The translations under genes and the position numbers were made by a program. The notes below the pieces were generated by a model. That model had not been told where the DNA came from. It made no database searches and saw only the letters and a list, made by a program, of their open reading frames with translations. A stretch of 17,801 bases of DNA from Rhodosalinus sp046542825 (GTDB lineage Bacteria > Pseudomonadota > Alphaproteobacteria > Rhodobacterales > Rhodobacteraceae): assembly GCF_046542825.1 (NCBI RefSeq), contig NZ_JBKHAQ010000059.1, positions 1-17,801 on the forward strand, in the 5' to 3' direction. Positions 1 through 6,336 of this stretch are shown here, piece by piece (positions within the stretch are counted from its first letter, which is position 1; every line of letters begins with the position of its first letter).

Positions 1-301
1 TGTGCTCGGCGGGGGTGTTGAACACGGCCACCATGTGCTCGCCCTGCCGCCCGACAAAGCCCATCGAGGCGATCGCCGCGGTCGCGTCCGCGCGCAGCCA
101 GTCGGCGAACTCCGGATCGCTCCAGGCGCGCGCCACGACCGCCGCGCCGTTCCGCGGCCCGACCTTGTGTTCGTAGGTGTCGATGATGGCGTCCACCGCG
201 GCGGGATCGACGAGACCCTTCTCCACGAGGATGGACTCGAGCGCCCGCACGCGGGCGGTCATCTCGTCGAGATCGTTGTCGTGATGGGGATGATCGTGCA
301 T
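1..301 (-). CDS. nthA: Nitrile hydratase subunit alpha (N-terminal part, runs off the left edge)
   Basis: Nitrile hydratase hydrates nitriles to amides; alpha carries the metal centre and pairs with beta in the cytoplasm. The visible 100 codons begin MHDHPHHDNDLDEMTARV, a His/Asp-rich leader typical of the family. They continue with the family-specific stretches YEHKVGPRNGAAVVARAW, the DPEFADWL region and FVGRQGEHMVAVFNTPAEH. The metal-binding Cys cluster (CxxCSC) would follow this segment and is outside the window, so iron versus cobalt type cannot be told. The ATG at 301 has GAGG eight bases upstream. It lies 81 bp downstream of the amidase gene on the same strand, giving the usual amidase/nitrile hydratase pairing. 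nthB and an activator would be expected further left; this is inference. The match to the family is strong. Confidence 0.93.
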   Translation of the reverse strand, partial: MHDHPHHDNDLDEMTARVRALESILVEKGLVDPAAVDAIIDTYEHKVGPRNGAAVVARAWSDPEFADWLRADATAAIASMGFVGRQGEHMVAVFNTPAEH

Positions 302-338
302 GGAACAAGCCTCGGTCTCGGAGTATGCGCCGCGATGT

Positions 339-362
339 GGCGTCTTCCAAGCGGGAAACGCC
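339..362 (-). other. Hairpin in the amidase-nthA gap
   Basis: GGCGT and TTCC pair with GGAA and ACGCC around a 5-base loop, giving nine pairs with one bulged base. No T-run follows, so it does not look like an intrinsic terminator. It may mark an mRNA processing or stability element between amidase and nthA. The structure is seen; the function is guessed. Confidence 0.4.
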
Positions 363-382
363 GCCCGCGCGGGTGCGATGGA

Positions 383-1702
383 TCACAGATCCCGGATCAG
401 GGGCTCGATCCCGGCGGCGAGCGACAGGAGCCTTGCGTCGTCATGGGCGCGGGCCATCAGCATCAGACCGACCGGCAGCCCGTCGCCGGTCATGGGCAGG
501 CTGATCGCGCAGAGGCCGAGGAGGTTCGCGAGCATCGTGTCGCGGATCACCTGCCGGTTGACGGACAGCCTTTCCGCGTCGGTCGCCACCTCGGCAAGGC
601 GCGGCGCGACGCGGCAGACCGTGGGCAGGACGACGATGTCGACCCGGTCGAACAGCGCCTGAGCCTGCGCTGTGGCCTCGGCCCGGATTGCGACGGCCTG
701 AAGATACGCGTCGGCCGTCCAGTCGCCGCCGGCGCGCAGCCGCGCCGCGATGAAGGGATCGAGGACGTCGCGCGACGCGGTCAGCAGGTCGCCATGCGCG
801 GCATGTGCCTCGACGGCCACGAAACCGCCGCGTTCCGCGACGGGCCTTAACGTCTGCGCCGCCTCGAGCGGCCCGCCGTCGATCAGGGCGCCGGCCTGTC
901 GCAACTCGCGCAGGGCCGCGTCGAAGGCCGCTGCCACGCGGGCGTCGCGATCCTCGGCGCCGTCCTCGATCGTGAAGATGCGCAGGCCCGCGAGGCTCGC
1001 GGGCGGCGTCGGCACAGCGCGACCGGTCAGGATGCGATGCAGCGCGGCGCAGCCTAGCGCGGTCCGGCTGATCGTGCCGACCGTGTCGAGGCTCGGCGCC
1101 AGCGGCACGACGCCGTCGACCGGCACGATCCCGTGCGTCGGCTTGAAGCCCACCAGACCGCAGAACGCCGCCGGAATGCGGACCGACCCGCTGGTGTCGG
1201 AACCGAGGGCCGCATCGACGAGGCCGCGCGCCACCGCCACGGCGCCGCCGGAGGTGGAGCCGCCGGGAATGCGGTCGGCATCGACGGGATTGCGCGGCGT
1301 GCCGAGATGCGCGTTCAGGCCGAGCCCGCTGAACGCCAGGGGGGGCATGTTCGTCCGCCCGAACAGGATCGCGCCGGCGCGGCGCAGGCGGGCGACGGCG
1401 CACGCATCGGTGCGCGAGACCAGTTCGGTGCCCGACAGCCGGAAACCGATCCCGGTGCGCTGGCCCTGAACGTCGAAATTGTCCTTGATCGCGATGCGCA
1501 GCCCGTCGATCCCGGACAGGCGCAACCCGGCGCGCGCGCGTTCGCTCGCGTGGCGGGCCTGCAGCGCGATCACCTCGGGGTCGAGCGACGTGAAGACGTG
1601 GTCCGCCGTGGCACTTGCTGCAAGCGCCTCTTCCGTCGCGCGACGCACGCAGTCCGCCATATCGTCAGCGGGCAACACCCGATCTTCGGCCTGCGGGATC
1701 AT
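383..1702 (-). CDS. Amidase (amidase-signature family, GatA-like)
   Basis: A 439-residue cytoplasmic hydrolase of the amidase-signature family, expected to cleave amides to carboxylate and ammonia. The Ser-cisSer-Lys triad is visible: K73 in the IKDNF motif, S149 in PGGSTSGGA and S173 in GSDTSGSVRIPA. The 24-residue spacing of the two serines equals that of GatA. The frame stays open to 1846, but that extension covers the end of the upstream gene. The ATG at 1702 has GAGGA eight bases upstream and begins MIPQAEDRV, so it is preferred. Lying just upstream of nthA, it probably takes the amide made by nitrile hydratase. Homologues include GatA and other amidases; no gatB or gatC is nearby, which argues against a tRNA role. 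The exact substrate is unknown. Confidence 0.9.
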   Translation of the reverse strand: MIPQAEDRVLPADDMADCVRRATEEALAASATADHVFTSLDPEVIALQARHASERARAGLRLSGIDGLRIAIKDNFDVQGQRTGIGFRLSGTELVSRTDACAVARLRRAGAILFGRTNMPPLAFSGLGLNAHLGTPRNPVDADRIPGGSTSGGAVAVARGLVDAALGSDTSGSVRIPAAFCGLVGFKPTHGIVPVDGVVPLAPSLDTVGTISRTALGCAALHRILTGRAVPTPPASLAGLRIFTIEDGAEDRDARVAAAFDAALRELRQAGALIDGGPLEAAQTLRPVAERGGFVAVEAHAAHGDLLTASRDVLDPFIAARLRAGGDWTADAYLQAVAIRAEATAQAQALFDRVDIVVLPTVCRVAPRLAEVATDAERLSVNRQVIRDTMLANLLGLCAISLPMTGDGLPVGLMLMARAHDDARLLSLAAGIEPLIRDL

Positions 1703-1728
1703 CTGAGGCGTCCTCGTGTTTTCGGGGC

Positions 1729-1768
1729 AAAAAGGATTGCGCCCCCGGTGAGACCCACCGGGGGGCGC
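1729..1768 (-). terminator. Hairpin plus T-run between binding protein and amidase genes
   Basis: Read on the minus strand, GCG-C6-GGTG pairs with CACC-G5-CGC around the loop GGTCT, giving twelve pairs with one bulged C. Five T residues follow at 1733-1729 after a 5-base gap. It lies in the 76-bp space between the binding-protein stop (1779) and the amidase start (1702). A partial terminator here could keep transporter expression above that of the enzymes. The offset T-run makes full termination uncertain. Confidence 0.55.
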
Positions 1769-1778
1769 GCAGGCTGGG

Positions 1779-2801
1779 TCAGGGCTCGAGGACCTGCACG
1801 GCCGAGGCGTCGAAGGGGGCGTCGGCCTTCGCGGTCTCCACGGCATCGCCGAGATCCGTGATCACCGCGCTGTCGATCGGGGCCAGCCGGGGGGCGAGAC
1901 CGTTATCCACGGTGAACTGCGACAGGACCCGCAGGCGCTCGACCTGCTCGGACGAGAAGCCGATGCGGATGTCCTCGAAACTCTCCGCGGTCCAGTTCGG
2001 GTCGAAGTCGCTCGCCGTGGCGATCACGTCGACGTCGATCTGCCGCGCGGCTTCGGGAATGCGGAACCACTCGTTGGTGATCTCGGCGTTCTGACCGGCC
2101 CAGTAGAGCGCCTCGGCATGCGCGCGCAGGAAGCGTTTCACGACCTCGGGGTTCTCCTCCACGAAATCGCTGCGGGCCATGATGACCATGGTGGGCGCGA
2201 TGTCCTCGCCGAGCGTCGTGGCGACCCCCTGCTTCTCGAAAAACGCGATCCACGGGTCCCAGGTGAAGAAGGCGTCGACCTGGGCAGCGCGCACGGCATC
2301 GGCCAGTTCCGAAAAGCCGATATTCACGAAGGACACGTCGCTGCCGGCTTCGAGCCCGGCCTCCTGGACCATTTCGATGGCGGACTGGTAGACGGTCACG
2401 CCGAACAGGCCGTAGACCTGCGTGCCGGCGAGCTTGTCGAGGGCGTCGATCTCGGGCGTCGTCGACATGATCGCGCCCCGGAATGCGGATTGATGACCGA
2501 TGGCGACCACGGGCGCGCCGGAGGCCATCACCGTGATCGCGGCGAAGTCCGAGGCGAAGCCGATGTCGATGGCGCCCGAGACCAGCGCCTCGTTCACGGC
2601 GGGGCTGGAGTTGAACAGGATCAGCTCGCCCTCGAGATCGTTGTTCGCGAGGATATCGGTGCGGTCGAGCGTGTGGGCGATCTGCGCCTGCACGGTCGTC
2701 GTCGGGATGTAGCCGATGCGCACCGCGTCGGTCGCACTGGCCGCACCTGCCGCCAGCGCGGCCAGGCCGGCCAGGAGGGCGGGGAGGGCTCTTCTGATCA
2801 T
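1779..2801 (-). CDS. ABC transporter periplasmic substrate-binding protein, NitT/TauT type
   Basis: A 340-residue exported binding protein for a NitT/TauT-type (taurine, sulfonate, nitrate, aliphatic compound) importer. A signal peptide spans about residues 1-23 (MIRRALPALLAG, cleavage near ASA|TD). The mature start DAVRIGYIPTTTVQAQIA, the ASDFAAITVMASGAPVVAIG stretch and the FFTWDPWIAFF segment are typical of TauA/SsuA-like proteins. A longer open frame begins at 2870, but its extra residues overlap the ATPase gene and are not signal-like. The ATG at 2801 shares ATGA with the ATPase stop and has AAGGA about ten bases upstream. Placement with an ATPase and permease completes the importer, and linkage to amidase and nitrile hydratase suggests a nitrile or amide ligand. 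The ligand is inferred. Confidence 0.92.
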   Translation of the reverse strand: MIRRALPALLAGLAALAAGAASATDAVRIGYIPTTTVQAQIAHTLDRTDILANNDLEGELILFNSSPAVNEALVSGAIDIGFASDFAAITVMASGAPVVAIGHQSAFRGAIMSTTPEIDALDKLAGTQVYGLFGVTVYQSAIEMVQEAGLEAGSDVSFVNIGFSELADAVRAAQVDAFFTWDPWIAFFEKQGVATTLGEDIAPTMVIMARSDFVEENPEVVKRFLRAHAEALYWAGQNAEITNEWFRIPEAARQIDVDVIATASDFDPNWTAESFEDIRIGFSSEQVERLRVLSQFTVDNGLAPRLAPIDSAVITDLGDAVETAKADAPFDASAVQVLEP

Positions 2802-3634
2802 TCGTCCATTTCCTTCTGCCAGTCGGGTTTGAGTGTTTCCCAGAGCTCGCGCACCGTCTGCACGAACCATGGATCGGAGCGCACCTCGGGCGCGCGGGGC
2901 TTTGCCAGGGGCACGGTGATTTCCGTGCGGATCCGGCCCGGACGCGGGCTCATCACCACGATCCGGTCGGCGAGGAACACCGCCTCGTCGATGGAATGGG
3001 TCACGAAGAGGATCGTCTTGCCGCTGTCGCTCGAGAGCCGCGCGACCTCTTCCTGCAGAAGCACGCGCGTCTGCGCATCGAGCGCGCCGAAGGGTTCGTC
3101 CATCAGGAGGATCTCGGGGTCGGGCGCCAGCGCGCGGGCGATGGCGGCGCGCTGTTTCATGCCGCCCGAGATCTCGTGCGGATACTTGTCCTCGAAGCCC
3201 GTCAGGCGCACGCGATTGATCAGGTCGCGCGCGACCGCGGCCCGCTCGGCGCGCTTCATCCCCTTGGCCTTCAGCCCGAACTCGACGTTTTCCTGCACCG
3301 TCTTCCAGGCGAAAAGCGCGTAATCCTGAAACACGACGGTGCGGCGCGCATCCGGGGAGGTGATCGGCGCGCCGTCATGCAGCGCCTCGCCGCTCGTGGC
3401 CCGCTCGAAGCCGGCGAGGATCGACAGGAGGGTGGACTTGCCGCATCCCGAAGGACCGAGCAGCGTCACGAACTCGCCCCGCCGCACGTCGAGATCGACG
3501 TCCTTCAGCGCAACCACCTCGCCGTCGCCGCGGCGCCCGGGAAAGATCTTGTTGAGGTTCCGGACCCGGATCTGCACCGGGGCCGCATCGGTGCCGGGGA
3601 TGTCGCTCATCTTCGCCTCGACGCGCAGGTTCAT
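2798..3634 (-). CDS. ABC transporter ATP-binding protein, NitT/TauT type
   Basis: A 278-residue cytoplasmic ATPase that powers the neighbouring permease. The Walker A motif GPSGCGKS is at residues 60-67, the Q-loop FQDYALFAW near 102-110, the signature ISGGMKQR around 155-162, Walker B ILLMDEP at 175-181, the D-loop GALDA next, and the switch His in VTHSIDEA at 213. The length fits TauB/SsuB proteins. The frame is open to 3916, but the added residues are read through the permease gene. The chosen ATG at 3634 shares ATGA with the permease stop and has a GGAG-like site upstream. A second ATG at 3610 is possible. It is coupled by 4-bp overlaps to genes on both sides. Confidence 0.95.
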   Translation of the reverse strand: MNLRVEAKMSDIPGTDAAPVQIRVRNLNKIFPGRRGDGEVVALKDVDLDVRRGEFVTLLGPSGCGKSTLLSILAGFERATSGEALHDGAPITSPDARRTVVFQDYALFAWKTVQENVEFGLKAKGMKRAERAAVARDLINRVRLTGFEDKYPHEISGGMKQRAAIARALAPDPEILLMDEPFGALDAQTRVLLQEEVARLSSDSGKTILFVTHSIDEAVFLADRIVVMSPRPGRIRTEITVPLAKPRAPEVRSDPWFVQTVRELWETLKPDWQKEMDE

Positions 3635-4389
3635 CCGTTCCGCTCCCCGTGGTTCCAGTGGTTCAGGCGACGTTCCATGCGCTCCATCACCACGTTCATG
3701 GCAAAACCGATGGCGCCGATGACGACCATGCCGGCCACGACGTTCTGGATCTGGAACAGAAGACGGCTCTGCTGGATCAGGTAGCCCAGGCCCGATTGCG
3801 CCGCGATCAGTTCGGCCGTGACCACGCACATCCAGCCGATGCCGAGCGCGATGCGCATGGCCGGGAACACGATGGTCAGGGCCGGCGGAACCAGCACGTC
3901 GCGGAACAACAGCCACGGTCCCGCGCCGAGGCAGAGCGCGGCGTTGACCTGGGTCCGGTCGATCGCGCGGATCGCCGAATAGGTGCCGACGAAGACCGGA
4001 AACACCGCGCCGATGAAGACGAGGAAATAACTCGGCGCGTTGCCGACGCCGAACCAGACGATGGCAAGCGGGATCCAGGCCAGTGGCGGGATCGGCCGGA
4101 TGGCCTCGATCGTGGGCTTGGCAAAGTCCGCGAACGGCTTGAACCAGCCGGTGGCAAATCCGAGCACGCCGCCCACGACGACGGCCAGCGCGAACCCGCC
4201 AATGACCCTCTGCAGGCTCGACAGCGCGTGGATCACGAGAGAGCCGTCTTCCAGCAAGGTCACGATCGCCATGGCGACCGCGCTCGGCGGGGGCAACAGG
4301 AAGGCGTCGATCAGCCCGATGGCCACGATGGCCTCCCAGAACGCGAGCGCCCCGACAATGCCGACGAGGTTGCGCTGGATGGATGACAT
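3631..4389 (-). CDS. ABC transporter permease, NitT/TauT type
   Basis: A 252-residue inner-membrane permease of the TauC/SsuC type, first gene of the minus-strand operon. Hydrophobic segments lie near residues 8-28, 62-82, 102-140 and 170-233. The EAIRPIPPLAWIPLAIVWFG stretch at 95-114 and the EAA-type cytoplasmic loop (ALCLGAGPWLLFRDVLVPPA, 151-170) mark the family and the ATPase contact. LLPPPSAV near 31-38 is also common in this group. The ATG at 4389 is preceded by a G-rich AGGGGGG site. Its stop overlaps the ATPase start. The divergent regulator begins 98 bp away, so this gene probably carries the promoter of the transporter and nitrile enzyme operon. Confidence 0.94.
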   Translation of the reverse strand: MSSIQRNLVGIVGALAFWEAIVAIGLIDAFLLPPPSAVAMAIVTLLEDGSLVIHALSSLQRVIGGFALAVVVGGVLGFATGWFKPFADFAKPTIEAIRPIPPLAWIPLAIVWFGVGNAPSYFLVFIGAVFPVFVGTYSAIRAIDRTQVNAALCLGAGPWLLFRDVLVPPALTIVFPAMRIALGIGWMCVVTAELIAAQSGLGYLIQQSRLLFQIQNVVAGMVVIGAIGFAMNVVMERMERRLNHWNHGERNG

Positions 4390-4420
4390 GGCGGCCCCCC
4401 TGTGCCAGTACGACGAACCC

Positions 4421-4448
4421 AGTCTATGCGGTGGAATCGGGGCAACAA
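4421..4448 (-). promoter_or_regulatory. Candidate promoter of the transporter/nitrile operon
   Basis: On the minus strand TTGTTG (4448-4443) and TAGACT (4426-4421) are separated by 16 bases, resembling -35 and -10 boxes. Transcription would start roughly 25 bases before the permease ATG. The match is partial and found by eye only. Confidence 0.35.
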
Positions 4449-4467
4449 TTGCGCTGTGGGTCGCTTT

Positions 4468-4484
4468 CTGACGCTGACTGACGC
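4468..4484. promoter_or_regulatory. Tandem CTGACGC repeat, candidate operator
   Basis: Two copies of CTGACGC lie 10 bp apart (4468-4474 and 4478-4484), one helical turn, just upstream of the regulator and within the divergent control region. Same-face direct repeats could bind the adjacent HTH regulator. There is no direct evidence of binding. Confidence 0.35.
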
Positions 4485-4487
4485 AGT

Positions 4488-5348
4488 ATGGTGCTTCATA
4501 CAGCGCCAGAATCGGGCTCGGCTCACATGACAGGCACGCAACCGACCCGGCTGGTGGAGAATCTCCGCTTCCTCACCAGCCGGTATCGCTCGATTTCCGA
4601 GTTCTGCGCAGTGGTCGGAATCAACCGTCAGCAGTTCAACAAGTACCTGTCCCAGACGGTGCGCCCGTCCGACCGCATCCGGCGCAAGATCTGCGACCAT
4701 TTCGAGATCGAGCCCGCCATGCTCGACTGGCCGACCACCGAGTTCCGTGCCTTTTTCGGCGCGGGCGCCCAGACCGAGGCCCTGGCCGTGTCGCGCGCGT
4801 TCTCCGAGTTGCGGGCCGTGTTCGACGCCAACGACGAGCGCATCGGCGACTACGAGGGGTATTACCGCCGCTACTACATGTCGTTCTCGCAACGGGGCTT
4901 CGTGTTGCGCTCGCTTCTGAAGATCGAGGTCGATGCGGGCATCGGGTTCTTCCGCTGCATCGAACGGCTGCATCCGGCCGCGACCCGGCGCCGGCGCGCC
5001 ACCCTGTTCAAGTATCGTGGCATCGCGAGCTTCCTGCGCGAGCGGATCTTCCTGACGGGCTGGGAGCATCTCAGCCGCAACGAGATCACCCATACCGTTC
5101 TCTATCCGACCTATGCCAATGGCCACAGCTACATGTTCGGCATCATCAGCGGCTGTTCGGCGGCGGCCATGCGAGAGCCCTTGAGTTCGCGCATCGTCCT
5201 GGAACGCATCGACGCGCCGCCCGATCTGCGCAGGGAGGCGGCGCAGTTGGGGGCCTATCCCACGGATCACGAGGCGATCCCGAGCGACGTGTCACAGTTC
5301 CTGCTGGCACCTGCAGAAGCCAATGGGGTCATGCGCGGCTCCTACTAG
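4488..5348 (+). CDS. XRE-like helix-turn-helix transcriptional regulator, divergent from the nitrile operon
   Basis: A 286-residue putative regulator. Residues about 22-80 form a Cro/XRE-like DNA-binding domain: LVENLRFLTSRYRSISEFC, then VVGINRQQFNKYLSQTVRPS with the recognition helix, then RRKICDHFEIEP. The remaining 200 residues are not a ligand-binding fold I recognise. They hold a YYRRYYMSF stretch, an Arg-rich ATRRRRATLFKYRG segment, and GHSYMFGIISGCSAAAMREP followed by SRIVLERID, which could be a sensor or oligomerisation domain. The start is uncertain: ATG 4488 and ATG 4527 (MTGTQPTRL) both lack a clear Shine-Dalgarno, and the second lies closer to the domain. Divergent placement 98 bp from the permease suggests control of the nitrile operon. 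Confidence is high for the gene and moderate for its target. Confidence 0.88.
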   Translation: MVLHTAPESGSAHMTGTQPTRLVENLRFLTSRYRSISEFCAVVGINRQQFNKYLSQTVRPSDRIRRKICDHFEIEPAMLDWPTTEFRAFFGAGAQTEALAVSRAFSELRAVFDANDERIGDYEGYYRRYYMSFSQRGFVLRSLLKIEVDAGIGFFRCIERLHPAATRRRRATLFKYRGIASFLRERIFLTGWEHLSRNEITHTVLYPTYANGHSYMFGIISGCSAAAMREPLSSRIVLERIDAPPDLRREAAQLGAYPTDHEAIPSDVSQFLLAPAEANGVMRGSY

Positions 5349-5411
5349 ATGCCTTCGCCGAACTCTCGCGGAGATCTTCAAAAATCCTTTCTTGTCGGGT
5401 CGTTAGGGATG

Positions 5412-5744
5412 TTAGACGTAGTTGACGGTGTTGTCGGTCAGCGCCCGATCGCAGGCGGCCTCCAGCCGGTCACGGCCAAACCTGCGCTCGAGGCTCAGCA
5501 CCCCCAGGGCTGAGCGATATCCCTGCTCGGGGTGCGGCCTGTCGCGCATGAGGAACTCGACGAGGATGGCGACATGTTGGCCGACGCGACCAGCGCGCAG
5601 GATCAGATACTCCGGCGTCATCCCGCCGTGACGCTGGTGCGCCTTGGGCACGCCACCGAAGAGCTTCAGCGCACGGACCTGCGCCTCGATCCAGTCGGGC
5701 AGCGTCTGGGTGAGGCTGGCCCAGGCGAAGGTGTAGCTGGATCC
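5412..5744 (-). pseudogene. IS21-family transposase (IstA-type) remnant, internally deleted
   Basis: Two IstA-like blocks are joined in one open frame. The first, about 5744-5643, reads SSYTFAWASLTQTLPDWIEA then VRALKLFGGVPK, which resembles the catalytic-core region of IstA. The second, from about 5630 to 5412, reads MTPEYLILRAGRVGQHVAIL then RDRPHPEQGYRSALGVLSLE and RFGRDRLEAACDRAL, which resembles the C-terminal part. The 100 or more residues normally between them are missing, as are the N-terminus and the last residues (TAA at 5412-5414). No istB lies nearby. The open frame extends to 5888, but its upstream part is antisense to the IS630-like fragment. It is a dead relic, not a functional transposase. 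Confidence 0.7.
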
Positions 5745-5785
5745 TCGCAGCGCAGGGCCACGAGATCGTCGAGGCGGCACCGGAG

Positions 5786-5957
5786 TTCGATCACCCTCCA
5801 ACCCGACATCGGCAAGGTCATTGCGCAACGCACGGAAGCCGAGACGCGCCGGCTCATCGCCGAACTGCCGGACGCGGTCCTCAGTCATGTGTGCGACCTG
5901 TTCAGCGAGCAGGACTGTTACGACTTCTTCAAGGCCGCAGGATACAAGACCGATTAA
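5786..5957 (+). pseudogene. IS630-family transposase C-terminal remnant
   Basis: The frame ending at the TAA at 5955-5957 reads VIAQRTEAETRRLIAELPDA, then DLFSEQDCYDFFKAAGYKTD. The end resembles the typical IS630 C-terminus, where a helix before a C/AxxYFxxAGY tail closes the DDE domain. Only about 55 residues are present and none of the catalytic acids. The open frame begins at 5532, but its earlier part is the antisense of the IS21-like relic, so the join is a rearrangement junction. Assignment rests on this short tail alone. Confidence 0.5.
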
Positions 5958-5969
5958 ACGCGATGCGCT

Positions 5970-6335
5970 CTAGATCGTGGAGACTGAGATCCAAAAAATT
6001 CGTCGATTGAACTGGAGGGCTTCGCCACCGCTTGATGCCTGGACGCGATCACCTGCTTCGGCTGGATCAAGCTTCAAGGGCGAAATCACTGCTCCACCCC
6101 ATAGAGCGCCCTCAAGTGCCTGAAACAGGCGCTGGATCTTGATCGAACGCAGATTGAAACCGGACGCTCTACGACGGTTCACATCCTCCTCCCAGAAATC
6201 CACGAACAACACGCCTCCGATGCGAAGATCGAAGTCGAATGAGAATGCCCGGATGCGTGGGCCGGCGAGCCCCGAGTTCCCGGACCAGAGGTTCTGCGAT
6301 CGCACTGTCTGAAACGACCCGCATGCGGCGGGCAT
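5970..6335 (-). CDS. Orphan ORF of unknown function (doubtful)
   Basis: A 121-codon open frame starting one base after the stop of the TPR gene (TGAcATG). I do not recognise the product. It has an FSFDFDLRIGGVLFVDFWEE stretch, a basic VNRRRASGF segment and no clear membrane or signal sequence. Codons such as AGA, CTA, TTG and CGA, and a GC3 lower than the flanking genes, suggest foreign or non-coding origin. It abuts the IS relics. No Shine-Dalgarno is evident, only possible coupling to the TPR stop. It could be a decayed gene, part of the insertion debris or a chance frame. Confidence 0.25.
   Translation of the reverse strand: MPAACGSFQTVRSQNLWSGNSGLAGPRIRAFSFDFDLRIGGVLFVDFWEEDVNRRRASGFNLRSIKIQRLFQALEGALWGGAVISPLKLDPAEAGDRVQASSGGEALQFNRRIFWISVSTI
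6318..6332 (-). terminator. Weak hairpin just after the cellulose operon
   Basis: CCCGC pairs with GCGGG around a 5-base loop directly after the TPR stop (6337-6339), followed by TCGTTTC on the minus strand. The stem is short and the T-run poor, so this is only a possible terminator. Confidence 0.25.
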
Positions 6336-6336
6336 G

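Noticed and set aside
2..850. A 282-codon plus-strand frame across nthA and the amidase 3' end
   Set aside because: The opposite strand encodes clear nitrile hydratase alpha and amidase; this is a shadow.
4311..5270. A 319-codon minus-strand frame opposite the regulator
   Set aside because: It is the antisense of the HTH regulator, with a composition typical of shadows and no domain.
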